Of a stretch of 64,000 bases of DNA, positions 34,861 through 49,520 are shown one piece after another (position 1 is the first letter of the stretch; each line of letters begins with the position of its first letter). Below the pieces are notes generated by a model. That model worked only from the letters and a program-made list of their open reading frames with translations. It ran no database searches and was not told the origin of the DNA. Source of the stretch: Chondrilla cf. caribensis (taxonomy: Eukaryota; Porifera; Demospongiae; Chondrillida; Chondrillidae); the NCBI GenBank assembly GCA_964020155.1, contig OZ026556.1, positions 3,678,501 to 3,742,500 on the forward strand, given 5' to 3'. The translations under genes were made by a program, and so were the position numbers.

Positions 34861-37800
34861 ATGGCTTTGGGAAGAGGAAGAGTCGCCCCATTGGATTCCA
34901 ACATCTACGCGGAATCTTGGAAGCAAAGGAAAAAAGCTGGAAAGGAAACCGATCATGAGTAAGCCCCATTCTTATTGTTTCGAACCATGTACAGTAGTTA
35001 TTATAGCTCTTTAATGACACCTTCAGAAACTCACCTTCGCCGAGTCTCGAAAATAACACCAGCGCATCAGGTGCGATCGAGGAGCAAGTGTGCGGAGAGT
35101 ACACGCACGAGAACCTAGACAACCGCGTTGTCACGGTGGTGGACGGTTTCGATGAGACAACTGCAAGCGGGAAGTGAGTTAGGGTTAAGTTTTCTACTTT
35201 GTAGGAGGTCCCCTTAACTGGCATACAGTACACCATTCCACACACTACCTACCTCAATTTCCAATCATGAATTGCAGAGAGAGCCATTTTGAGTGCAGAG
35301 TTAGCATATTGCCATAACTACACTGGTATATGGTATACTCCATGGTTGTGCTATAGTTTAGGAAAACCAAATCTAATCTCTTTTTTCTGATCCTACGAAT
35401 CAGCACAGGCCTTCAGGTGAACCCTATCGTAACCATGATCATATTGTATTATGCATATAATTATTGCATATTAAATAAAAATACCTTTGATCTTACTATT
35501 CTCCATGGTTGGCTGTTATTTACTTATTATTACAGTCATGTGTGTATCTACATAGGTTTAGCAGTAATGTGGAAGATGGCAGCTGTTCACTGCATCAATA
35601 CCTCCTTCAGCTTAACGAGGAAGAGACAGTTGATTACAACTACTTGGATGAAATTATTACAAGTCGAGAGAGTCTGGGTGTTTACAACAATGACGGAGAT
35701 TTAGCCATCCACATTATGGCAAGGAAGGGATTACTGGATGTGATGAAGTATATTCACTGTGAGAAAATAGACTACGAAGCTGTAAACAGGTCTGGGTACA
35801 GACCACTCCATCTTGCCTCCTGTGGTGATCACTCGGATGTGGTTGAGTACCTCATTGCTGTTGCTAACGTCGATATGGACAGCAGGACATGCGGCGACAA
35901 TTTAACCCCTGTTCACTGTGCAGCAAGAAATAATGCTCTGAACAGTTTGAAAACCTTAATTGACATTGGAGGTATGTACATGAGTATGTACATATGTATA
36001 CACTTGCTGAAATAATTCCATACGTATGTACGCTCACAGGGAGGTATACATATACGTACATACGTACATAAGTATGTACATATGTATGTACGCCTACACA
36101 TGTGTGCAGTCGATTGGACTCTGTAATAACATTCAAACTATATACGGTACGTACGTACCTTCATATAATGTATGTAGCTATGTTTTGATATTCAAACTTA
36201 TTGGTGGATTTAGCTGTGTGTGAATTTCCGTGTTTCTTATGTCATTTTTGACTCTATCAACTGAACACATTTGTTCACATTGTTACACATATACATATAC
36301 GTACATACATACATGCTCATACACACAATGCAGACTGTATACATGTACATATTCTACTCCTGTATACAGTACATGCTTATTTCTAACCTAATTTAGTAAA
36401 TTGTTATTTAATGTACTGTTTCTATTATAATTATGAATTATTGTAATTATGATGAGCTGTTTCAACTGTTGTATTACACAGCAAGCTATGACCTGGTGGA
36501 CTACAGGGGTCGGACTCCACTCCATCTTGCCGTGGAATATGACCGCTCTTTTGCCGTGCAACTCCTCATGGGACTTCCCCAACCAGCAAGTTGTGTAGTG
36601 AGAGACAATTTTGGGCAACTTGCCCTGGCCACAATGATTGAAAACATGCCAAAGCTAGTGAGTTGTATACATGTGTACACACACACTTAAAAGTATGTAC
36701 GTACATAAATTATTTGCCCTGGAAATAACTACCTATACATACATAGGTCGCTGGGAAGATGGTCCTTCTTGAAAACTGTTTGAGAACACTTGTATGATTG
36801 TTTTATGACCATGAAATGCTTTAGTAACCAAATAGTTATGTACATAAATGGAGGGAAAATGCCGAGACCTGATATTTTACAGTGCACAACAATTATACAT
36901 AGCTCTTACAGACCACACGCTGTATTCTCTGGTAGTACACCGAAGAGTGAAGGTATTTCATCAAACATGGGCATGCCTTAAGTCAGATTGGCAACTACAC
37001 TGGCTACAAGTGTGAAATAGTACTAACCGTGATAAGCTGATGAAACATTGCTGTTTCATGTGCTATGAGGACTACCAGCCTGGCTACAGGCTTACCCATG
37101 TTGAATGAGATCACATGGGAGCATAGTGCCAATGCCATTGTTTTGTATGCATTCATATACGTAGCTCATGGGGGAGGGTGTGTGTCAACTTGAAATTTTA
37201 CACAGACCTAGCTGCGGACATAAAATAAATTCTGAAACAATTCCCATCTCAATATGCGACCCGTAACACCAGCTAAATTTGGAGGTGCTTGATATTTTTT
37301 CAATGTATGGGAGAGTATAGGAGAGAAAACGCTAAGCACCTTTTTGCATAGCCTGTGGGGGAGGGGGCGTGTCAACTTGAAATTTTACACAGACCTATGT
37401 AGCTGCGAACATGAACTAACTTCTGAAGCAATTCCCATCTCAATAGGTGGCTCGTTACCCAAGTTACATTCGGAGGTGCTTAAAATTTTTTCAATGTATG
37501 GGAGAGTATAGGAGAGAAAATACTAAGCACCTTTTTGCATAGCTCGTGGGAGAGGGGGCATGTCAACTTGAAATTTTACACAGACCTACGTAGCTGCAGA
37601 CATGAACTAACTTCTGAAGCAATTCCCATCTCAATAGGTGGCTCGTTACCCCAGTTACATTCGGAGGTGCTTAATGTTTTTTCAATGTATGGGAGAGTAT
37701 ACGTAGGAGAGAAAATGCTAAGCACCTTTTTGCATAGCTCATGGGGAAGGGGGCGTGTCAACTTGAAATTTTACACACACCTAGCTGGGGCATTGAACTA

Positions 37801-40300
37801 AATTCTGAAACAATTCCCATCTCAATAGGTGGCTCGTAACCCGAGTTACATTCGGAGGTGCTTAATATTTTTTCAATGTATGGGAGAGTATAGGAGAGAA
37901 AACCCTAAGCACCTTTTTGCATAGCTCATAGAAGAGAGGGTGCGTTAACTTAAAATTTTAGTCAGACCTAGCTGGGGCATTGAACTAAATTCTGAAACAA
38001 TTCCCATCTCAATAGGTGTCTCGTAACCCCAGTTACATTCGGAGGTGCTTAATATTTTTTCAATGTATGGGAGAGTATAGGAGAGAAAATGCTAAGCACC
38101 TTTTTGCATAGCTCATGGGGGAGGGAGTGTGTCAACTTAAAATTTTAGCCAGACCTAGCTGGGGCATTGAACTAAATTCTGAAACAATTCCCATCTCAAT
38201 AGGTGGCTCATGACCCCAGTTACATTTGGAGGTGCTTAGCATTTTTTCAATGTATGGGAGAGTATACGTACGTAGGAGAGAAAATGTTAAGCACCTTTTT
38301 GCATAGCTCATGGGGAAGGGGGCGTGTCAACTTGAAATTTTACACACACCTAGCTGGGGCATTGAACTAAATTCTGAAACAATTCCCATCTCAATAGGTG
38401 GCTCATAACCCCAGTTACATTCGGAGGTGCTTAATATTTTTTCAATGTACGTATGGGAGAGTATAGGAGAGAAAATGCTAAGCACCTTTTTGCATAGCTC
38501 GTGGGGGAGGGGGTGTGTCAACTTGATATTTTATCCAGACCTAGCTGGAGCATTGAACTAAATTCTGAAACAATTCCCATCTCAATAGGTGTCTCGTAAC
38601 CCCAGTTACATTCGGAGGTGCTTAATATTTTTTCAATGTATGGGAGAGTATAGGAGAGAAAATGCTAAGCACCTTTTTGCATAGCTCATGGGGGAGGGAG
38701 TGTGTCAACTTAAAATTTTAGCCAGACCTAGCTGGAGCATTGAACTAAATTCTGAAACAATTCCCATCTCAATAGGTAGCTCATGACCCCAGTTACATTT
38801 GGAGGTGCTTAGCATTTTTTCAATGTATGGGAGAGTATACGTACGTAGGAGAGAAAATGTTAAGCACCTTTTTGCATAGCTCATGGGGAAGGGGGCGTGT
38901 CAACTTGAAATTTTACACACACCTAGCTGGGGCATTGAACTAAATTCTGAAACAATTCCCATCTCAATAGGTGGCTCGTAACCCCAGTTACATTCGGAGG
39001 TGCTTAATATTTTTTCAATGTACGTATGGGAGAGTTTAGGAGAGAAAATGCTAAGCACCTTTTTGCATAGCTCGTGGGGGAGGGGGTGTGTCAACTTGAT
39101 ATTTTAGCCAGACCTAGCTGGAGCATTGAACTAAATTCTGAAACAATTCCCATCTCAATAGGTGGTTTGTAACCCCAGTTACTTTCGGAGGTGCTTAATA
39201 CTTTTTCAATGTATGGGAGAGTACATATAGGAGAGAAAATGCTAAGCACCTTTTTGCATAGCTCATGAGGGAGGGGGCGTGTCAACTTGAAATTTCACAC
39301 AGACCTATCTGAGGCATTGAACTTCATTGTGAAACAATTCCCATCTCAATATGTGGCCCATAACACCAGCTTCATTCAGAGGTGCTTGATATTTTTTCAA
39401 TGTACGTATGGGAGAGTATAGGAGAGAAAACGCTAAGCACCTTTTTGCATAGCTCATGGGGGAGAGAGCGAGTCAACTTGAAATTTTACACAGACCTAGC
39501 TGAGGACATGAACTAAATTATGAAACAATTCCCATCTCAATAAGTGGCTCGTAACACCAGCTTCATTCGGAGGTGCTTGATATTTTTCAATGTAAAATGC
39601 TAAGCACCTTTTTGCATACGTATGTGTTTGAAGGCTTTGTCATGTAATATGACAGTTGGCAGATGACAGTGCATGTGTATTTGGTTCTCTTCGACTTTGA
39701 TGTAGGCCGAAGTCGCGCTTTCTCTGCCTGAAATTCGAGAACTTGATGCGTCCAAAGGACAACAGTCATTCCACATAGCCCAGCTTGAACCCTGTACCAT
39801 CTCAAACAATCGGTCGCCTTCTGTATTCTCAGCTGCCATTGAGTCTCACAACCACAACATAATACAGCAGGCTGTAATACAGAAGATACTGGAGGTTAAG
39901 TGGAAATTGTTTCGACCATTCTTTGCCCTCCACTACTTCCTGTATATACTCTTTTTGATTGTGAGTTACCCAACCAACAATCCGCCAGGTGTGTGCATAC
40001 TGTACATACATACATATGTGAATGCTGTTTGTTTGTAGGTCTGGACTGTAATTCTTGTCTACCCGAGCACACCCGAGATGCATCTCTATGTCTTCCCAAG
40101 GGACGTGTGGAGAGTGATTGTGTGGCTCCTTGCTCTGGGCCTGCTTTTGATGCAAGTGTTGGAGGAAGTGTGGGAAGCTGTACAGTCCAAACGAATCAGT
40201 GCTGTGAGTCCATGACTGTGGAAAATACATACATATATACTGGTCTTGTATGTGTGTGTGTGTGTGTGTCTGTGTGTGCGTGCGTGTGTACATGTGTGTG

Positions 40301-40363
<63 letters not shown>

Positions 40364-41571
40364 ATGCGTGTTTGAATGTACATACATATGTATAGAGGAG
40401 AAAACAGCATATTCTGTTGATGGTGTACAGAAATCATGTGTTGATACATAGTGTACAGATATGATGCCTGGTGGAGTACTGAAAGTGCCTTGACAATGTA
40501 CAGATATAGAGTGTGATTATGTAGATAGCATATGTTAATGGAGTACATGCATACAAGTATAATGTAGGAGACGTACGTACGTATGTGCAGTATATACTGT
40601 AGTCAGGATGCATCAACTCTCCAGTGTACACACGTACATGCTTATTGTAATTTTGTACGTAGGTGCTGATCCTAGTTATTGCCCACCATTTCTAAGTTCC
40701 CTTCACATTTTCAAAACATCTCTCGTGACAGGCTAACAACAGGTGGAGACAGGAAGGGCTAGAGCAGGACCAACTATTTTTGAGTGATCCATCTGTGTGT
40801 CATCTCAAGGATTATAATGATGGTCAACTTTCATCTTCAGCAAAGAAGAGATTCTTGATTTATTTTTTCAACTTTTGGTGAGGATTTATGGATATACGTA
40901 TGTATGTGTACATAGTATTATCCTACTTACATACGTATGTGTGTACATGTTATGTTGAAACATAAATGATGTGGGTATAATGTACATACATGCATACACA
41001 TTTATCATTTTACGCATGTACGTACATATCATATTTTAATGCGTGCATTCTGTAGGACTGGCTGATGTACGTAGATTACATACGTAGGCTGTATGCATGT
41101 TTGTGTGTACATATGATGCATGCACATATGTACATACGTATATAAGTACATATACGTAGTAGGCACTCATTAAGACAAACTACAAGGGATCCACAAAATC
41201 AGTTCTTGTTATCAGATCCATGTTCTTATCAGAATTTGCTTCCCTTGGGCACACTACTACAGCAAACCAAATATTGCTCTGAAATTGGTTTGTACGTATG
41301 TACTAGGCAACATTTTGCCTTAGGGGTGTTTGTCTCAACATACGTACATAGGTACGTAGGTATGTAGGTACACACAATTACAGCCCAGTCTGACCTGCTG
41401 ACTAGAATTAATTGCACCCTGACTTGCTGCAATGATCCTTGCACTTGTAGGAATATCATTGACATTGCAAGTTACCTGTTGCTGCTGGTCACCTTTCTTC
41501 TCCATCTTGTCGACATTGGTGTACACAGCCTGAATGATCAAGTAGCAGTATGGCAAGGAAGGTGAGGTGTG

Positions 41572-41635
<64 letters not shown>

Positions 41636-42871
41636 AGTGTACGTATGTGTGAGTATGTGAGTGTATGTGTGTATAAATGTGTAGGATGAATGAGTTCAGT
41701 GGACTCCACAACACTAATGTACATGTCCTCGTGTGTGTACTCACATCACTAGCCTGTGGTTGTCCATATCGTTTCATTCAGGATTTCCTGCTTGGCTATA
41801 ATCCTCATCTGGATGAGATCTTTGAAGTATGCAAGAGCGCTCACCTCTCTTGGGCCGTTCATTGTCATCATAGGATATGCCATGAAGGATGTTCTGCGGT
41901 ATGCCTTTGTATTCGCCACTTTCATCATCCCTTCCAGTGTATGTTTTTGGATCGTATTCGGAGGAGTAGTCGATGATACCGCCTTCACTTCATTTCCACG
42001 TGTCATCTTCATGCTCTATCGGACTTCTCTTGTGGACGACTATCCCTTCCAGGCGATGGCAGATGAAAATGAAACACTAACATTCATACTTGTTGGTGTA
42101 TATCTGTGGGTCACTGCAGTAATGGGGTTAAATCTCTTCATTGCTCTACTCTCGTACACGTTTCAGAATGTGTACGAGAATGCCAAAACGAATGCACAGT
42201 TACAAAGAGCAACCGTCGTTCTTGATTACGAAGTCTTGTTGTTTGGGCCACTAAAGAGACGCTATTGGAAATACATAAGAGACCACTGTAGTCCGTTTGT
42301 GTGTGAATATGACGATGACGAACACCTCAAGGATGACGGTGGTAAATCCAATAGCATCCAAGCTGTAGAGGAAATGAAGACAACACTGATGCAGCAAATG
42401 CAGCTTATAAGAGAACTTCAAGAGGACATTAGGAAGATGGCTCAAGGCATCAACAGTCCAACATCAGACCGTGACTGTAAAGGGTTGCACACAACAGGGA
42501 ATGATGCATCCATACCTGAGGGACCTCTCCCTTGGGTGTTACCTCCCAGGTATGGACCTACTGAACGTGGCAAGACTCAGTTTGTTGTAGTAAAGTCACA
42601 GATGCCTGTGAATGTAGACTCCTCCAGGATGGCCACAAGGCCAGCCACAACAACAGACTCCTTCAGGATGGCCACAAGACCAGCCACAACAACAGACTCC
42701 TCAAGGATGGCCACAAGGCCAGCCACAACAACAGACTCCTCAAGGATGGACACAAGGCCAGCCACAAAAACAGACTCCTCCAGGATGGCCACAAGGCCAC
42801 ATTCTGGGCCAGTGGAAAAAAGAGTGATTAACAATGATGAAATGAGAAGCTCATCTACATATTTCAATTGA
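34861..42871 (+). CDS. Ankyrin-repeat TRP-type cation channel
   Basis: Nine exons: 34861-34958, 35027-35173, 35556-35971, 36482-36657, 39706-39990, 40039-40203, 40732-40877, 41451-41561, 41782-42871; phases agree, about 877 aa. The N-terminal half has three to five ankyrin repeats (GDLAIHIMARKG, GYRPLHLASCGDHSDVVEYL, NLTPVHCAARNN, GRTPLHLAVEYD). Then come six membrane segments: S1 YFLYILFLIV, S2 VIVWLLALGLLLM, S3 IASYLLLLVTFLLHLV, S4 ISCLAIILIW, S5 FVFATFIIPSSVCFWIVFGG and S6 MGLNLFIALLSYTF, with pore helix SFPRVIFMLYRTSLVDDYPF. The C-terminus has a coiled coil (EEMKTTLMQQMQLIRELQEDI) and five 13-residue SSRMATRPATTTD repeats. Few ankyrin repeats for TRPA; subfamily unassigned. Exon 5's donor (39988 or 39990) was chosen by frame. 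Confidence 0.85.
37150..39610. repeat. ~190-bp satellite array in TRP intron 4
   Basis: Thirteen head-to-tail units of 186-196 bp; landmark CAACTTGAAATTTTACACAG recurs at about 37190, 37376, 37568, 37761 and so on to 39477. Each unit carries GGAGGTGCTTA and CTAAGCACCTTTTTGCATAG, complementary cores about 60 bp apart. Variants GGGAGGGAGTGTGTCAACTT and TACGTACGTAGGAG recur every 573 bp, indicating a three-unit higher-order repeat. Confidence 0.93.
40248..40370. repeat. (TG)n microsatellite
   Basis: In TRP intron 6, about 45 nt after the exon 6 donor. Confidence 0.95.
41573..41640. repeat. (GT)n microsatellite
   Basis: Starts about 12 nt after the TRP exon 8 donor, in intron 8. Confidence 0.95.
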
Positions 42872-43851
42872 TCAAAGAGCACCTTTCTTGATATTCAACC
42901 CATATATATATGTACACATTCGAGATGATCAAATTTAATCAATATACAAAATACATATTGTACACAATGCACAATAAGCATGTTTTATTATAATGTCCAA
43001 TGTTATTTGTACTACAGTACGAAGTTATAAGAACTTACAGTGCATACATATTCATAATAATAATAATATATAGCTATAGACAGTTATTAAAATCACAGTT
43101 TATTCATAATAATACTAGTGCTGGCCATATATGTCATGCATATTATATTAATTGTTTGGTATAATATATATATATATAATATATGCAGCTGCACTACAAT
43201 GAGGTACTTCTACACAAATACCGTGCATATGCACCTGTGGTGATTAGCTTGCTGGTCCCTTCAGTGGTCTTTATAATATCATACAGCTTTTGCAATGCAT
43301 CATAACTAAATTTGGCAACTTCATTTTTTTAACTAGAGTGGAACCTTCACTAAAGGACACTCCCAATCAAGGACACCATAGAAATTACCTCCCTACAAAG
43401 GACACTTTCCGAGACACCAAAAGTAGACTTTCCTACAGTGTAAATACATTTTCCACTTCTGAAGAATGGACAACCTCTCCACAATGGACAAATAAGCTGG
43501 ACCCACTGTGTCCTTTATGAAGAGGTTCCGCTGTAGTTCCTCATTTTAATGCTAAAATCAAAAACTAATATTATTACACATATACCTCGAATAGAGGTCC
43601 AGGGGTCCTATCTGTGACATGAATATAATTATACGAAGAAACAAATGGTAGAATAATAATATTATAGTATACTGTTAATACATGAGCGTAAAAAATGAAA
43701 TAAAACTGCATACATACGTACGTGTTATGCTGCTTGTGTATGTCTGTATACAAAGAACTGCTTTAAGTAGCAGGTTAGACATATAAAATAAATAAATAGC
43801 GCAAAATAAGTACATACATTATGGAAACTGTCCAACAATGACTCTTTCCCT
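42872..43851. other. Convergent intergenic region TRP / MCRIP-like
   Basis: AT-rich; holds the MITE at 43336-43533 and a (TA)n run near 43155. No gene seen. Confidence 0.6.
43336..43533 (-). mobile_element. 198-bp pogo-type MITE, copy 2
   Basis: TA-flanked and inverted relative to the copy at 27184-27381; shares ACCTCCCTACAAAGGACACT and the GTGGAACC/GGTTCC ends. Confidence 0.8.
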
Positions 43852-45242
<1,391 letters not shown>

Positions 45243-45500
45243 TTTTGCAAGTGAAAGGGCATTGCGTAATCGAGCCCACTGAAATTGCAATAATAAATAA
45301 TGCAAAATTGTGTTCCTGTACAATACGAATAGGTTCTTGTATGTTTATAACGGAGTAACGTCCTTATTATTATATACAATACACGTGTAATAAAGTACTC
45401 TATGGGTACTCATATGTACAATTAATAGAGTATCAATCGATATCAATGTTACAATTGAATAATTGAACAAGTTCAGTTGTACACGTCAATAAATGGTGGA

Positions 45501-48500
45501 CTATTCCTTTGCATCTGCAATCCCTCCGGGGGTGATGGCGAAGGTTGCTTCATTTTCAGGCATGTCGGGACTGTTGAACAAGTGAAGGTATACAGTAATG
45601 CAGGAAGTAATGGTTGAAATTAATACATACACATTAATGTATACATCACATATTTACGCAGCCACTGAAATGTGCATCTACCAAATACATGTTATAATAT
45701 GTTATATAATTTCACCAATTTGTCAAACCAAACATTCATGGTCATACGGAGGACAACTTAGAGCAAACCTGTCGTATATCTTTGCAATACGAACTTCACC
45801 CCTTCCCTTCCTTAATGATATGCGAGTTGTGGATGCATGGGCAAGAATATGACCACCAATAGGCTTCTTGGGGTCGGCCTGGAAACTGCAGCAAATAACA
45901 ACACATGTTAACTTTATCGAGTTAAACGGGATTCAGTTGATACCATCCTCTCACCTCATCGTAGCTGAAGTGGAATATTGACCAATGAAAGGATGGATAG
46001 CGTAGCACCCAAATATATGATAAACAGCGGGCAATAGTGGACAATGGTAGAAAGCAATAAGATCACAAAGGAATTAGAAATGTTGCGCAATGTAAAATCA
46101 TGAAATGTGCAAACAATACAAGATGTACACATGCTACATATCATGTTAAATCACAAAGTATACAGCATGTCACACGGGATGCACACATGTACACATAGTT
46201 CCCACCTCCCGGATCAGCTGTCATTTGGTTGGTAATCAAGACGGATATATTGTACTCTGAAGGGAATAGTAAACACAGCATTTGAATATCAACACAGGCA
46301 ATATATAGCCTATAAAATCTAACAAGTTACGTATCTCCTTAAAATTATCGAAGCACACAAGTTGTTCATGCATCAGTATTAATAGTCTGAGCTTTGAAGG
46401 TAAGTGACTAATATTTGACTACAACATTCCTATGTCAACAGTTAAATGTACACGAGAGGCTCTCCCTGCAATTAATAACCTTCAGATATTTTCTGCAACC
46501 TCGACAACATTTGGGCCAGTTTTTGCTGTCTGTCAGCAAGCTCTCCCCTCCCACTGAAATCCACTCTGAAGAGGGCCATGATTGAGTCCACAATCTACTT
46601 AAACGAGTGGACAAGGAGTTGAGATGCAGTCCATGCAACTACATGCACCACAATTGGAGACATTTTCACTCCACCATACTCACTAGAAGCTTAAAAACAC
46701 CAGGTTCTTCATAAAACTTGGCAGCTACACAATCTAAGAGTTCCATTTGATGTTCACCTGTAATTGACGAATGTATTAATACGTACAGTACATACACATA
46801 TTCAGAACTTCATTTCATTGCCAAGTTCATTGTATTAGACTGTTGGATAAAATTTAGCAAAGTAGAGGAAGGGAAATCTTGCAATTGGCAAGGGGAAAAT
46901 ATCCCCTCCCCCAAATTGAGCCCCAATAAGAAAATCTTCATAATTAAACTGCATGGTTGTGTACATATACTATATCGAAGTATTATATTGGAGGTCAATG
47001 TTAGCTTGCTATCACCCAGGCTCTTACTTGTGTATGCTCTAGCATATAGGATGTTGTCCAGCATGGCACTGTGATCCAGGTTAAATCTGTCAGCTATTTC
47101 TCTCAACCTGTCTGGACGACTGACCCCATATAAGGAAGAACAACTTGTATACCCTTGAGCCAGAGAACACCAATACAAATGTGTGTATAATAGTGTAGCA
47201 AAGGCAGTGTGCATTTGAAAAGCAGTTGTAGATCTTAAGGGATGAGACACGTCCATGGCAGCCACAGAGGAGTGGAACGGATCCAATTCTTCAACCTTTG
47301 TGTGTACATGTCTATACTGTAACAGTTTGGTAAGGATACAAGGTGTTCTAGAGGGACGTGTAGAAAGAAATAATTAAAATTCAACAGGTATTATACATTG
47401 AGTAGGTCAGTAGTGGTTGCGCACGAACCTCTGTATCTATGAACACAACCTTGCCACCTGAATAGCCATTGTTTCCTGGGAGTTGAGCAGTCACTATAGA
47501 CACAACACATGGGTATAACACAATCCACACACCTCGACAGTACACTTGCAACAGTTAACTGCGTTGTTCACCTACCACATAATGTGTGAGAGAGCTGTGT
47601 TTTCCCAGTTCTGAACTCTATACACAAAGGTAAATGATATACACACATAATCAAGGCATCACAAGGGATGTAGCAACAAATTCTATGTGAGAAACAATTC
47701 TTACATACAGTCAATGCTGTAGCCATTATCAGAATCATGCACACGTTCTTCACTGTACTACAGCTAATTTGATGACAACAATGAATAGATTGATCATTAC
47801 CTCCAAATATCTCAGTAATGGACATGCTCTCAATGCCTCCTCCTAGTAGTTTGCTATGAGGGCCAAGATATAAGATTCTCACATCATACGCGTGCACAGC
47901 TTCTACTGGATGCGACTACAGTAACCTACTCAAATTCACTGCTCCCTGTTGATACTTTGAACACGGATTTCCTCTTGTCACTGAACTCCAGAGCAGTCAG
48001 AAACCCGGGGTCCTTGAGGAGACAAATCACAAACTTCACAACTTGAAGTATTTCTCATGCACAAGTAGATACATGCCCTACCACAAGTTTGCCAGCTGCT
48101 TCCTGTATGGAGAAAATGGTGCACAATGTCATAAAATACACTGTTTAGTTCTGATGAACAAAATTAATTATTACAGTGTTTCACATTCATTAATAACCTT
48201 TATTTTCTCTACTTTTGCCTCTGAGAGTCCCTTAATATTACATAGCTTCTTTTTTGTTGTCATTTGAATGCCCTGCACATGAGTAGATGGTGTAATGAAA
48301 GCATACGTACTCATCACTATAATGCTAACTGTACATAACCTATGACAGTAATAATTATACATACTTTTATAGTACAAATGCCAGCTCCTTTTAACTTCTT
48401 TATATCAGCTACATTCTGCATATTAATGAATTCAAATGAGCATATAGATATACATTTCAAAAACTCCACGCATGCCCCCCCCCACACACACAAGTGTGTG

Positions 48501-48552
48501 TACACATACATACATACACACACATGTACACACACAGACACACACACACACA

Positions 48553-48611
<59 letters not shown>

Positions 48612-49104
48612 ACACGTATATACACACTATACAAACACACATGCACACATGTACACACACATATATGGACACTGACATCCACAACACAAACGTACATGTA
48701 CAGTTAACTCTCAGTCATGAGTTTCTTTGTTGTTCTCAAATGATCACGACAACATTCAAACATGTGGAGAAACAGAAAACTCACAATTCCATGGCTCTGT
48801 AGCGTGTCGATATCCTGGAATAAGGATTCCTGATGGACAGAAAAGTAAGTATTGCACATTTGCCCTAATATATCAACGTTGGTGAGCTATTTTAATTGCC
48901 TACAAAACAAGACCACTGTTTTATCTTGGTAACTGAATGTTCCCTGTGAAACATGACGCTGCAAAGCAGCTTCAAGAACACGTTCTAGCCTTACACCTCT
49001 TCAAGAACTTCTTATATCACTAAGTACACCAGAGTATTGGGCACACATACGTCTTCATCTTGTCCATGGTATTCGCCTTCGCCAACAGTCTGGTCTTCCA
49101 GCAT
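45501..49104 (-). CDS. DMC1: DMC1 meiotic recombinase
   Basis: RecA-family strand-exchange ATPase acting at meiotic double-strand breaks. Seventeen exons, 5' to 3': 49104-49051, 48829-48785, 48415-48365, 48272-48198, 48102-48082, 48012-47930, 47853-47801, 47617-47576, 47493-47429, 47347-47340, 47119-47028, 46757-46684, 46594-46480, 46256-46206, 45964-45955, 45885-45769, 45570-45501. This gives 341 aa, one more than human (340). Features: N-terminal helix-hairpin-helix ([20 protein letters not shown]), Walker A GEFRTGKT (about 127-134), [20 protein letters not shown], Walker B LLIVDS, L2 region TNQMTADPG, and C-terminal [23 protein letters not shown]1 rather than RAD51 because of [14 protein letters not shown] and the C-terminus. 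Microexons of 8 nt (NTF) and 10 nt (ATM) are needed to keep the frame. Confidence 0.94.
48481..48661. repeat. (CA)n-rich microsatellite
   Basis: Interrupted CA tract in DMC1 intron 2 (48416-48784). Confidence 0.95.
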
Positions 49105-49520
49105 TTTCAAACTTAAGTTGCAGAGGCTACGCAGGAATGGAAGTTATAAGTTATCCCCATAGTAGAAGAACCTTGGCTACAGAATACACACTTGACTTAT
49201 CAAAGAAGCAAGGTAATCGAAACCAGTCGGCAATGGACGAATGGCGCGTGAACCGCGGACTGTCGTTTCGATCATCCCGCCATGGCGCTTATAACATTAC
49301 GTAATGTCTAAAAATAGATTTGTTGCCGCGTCACTGCACTGCTCGACTAAAATGGTAATGGTTATTATAACACAGACTCTCTACTAACGTAACGTAACAC
49401 TAGTGTAACGTCTAAACGTTAGTTTTATGTTTGAGTATAGTTATCTATATATATAGCTAGAATGAGGATATCTTTGCTAGGATTGATTGAAAGATAGCAC
49501 GAGTTAGCGAAGCTACTGGG
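49105..49520. promoter_or_regulatory. Divergent promoter region DMC1 / ERI3-like
   Basis: 416 bp between head-to-head start codons. TATATATATAGCTAG near 49446 could serve the + gene; no coding sequence. Role inferred. Confidence 0.4.

Noticed and set aside
37150..39610. Possible CRISPR-like array
   Set aside because: Units are contiguous ~190-bp satellite repeats without unique spacers, in a eukaryotic intron.
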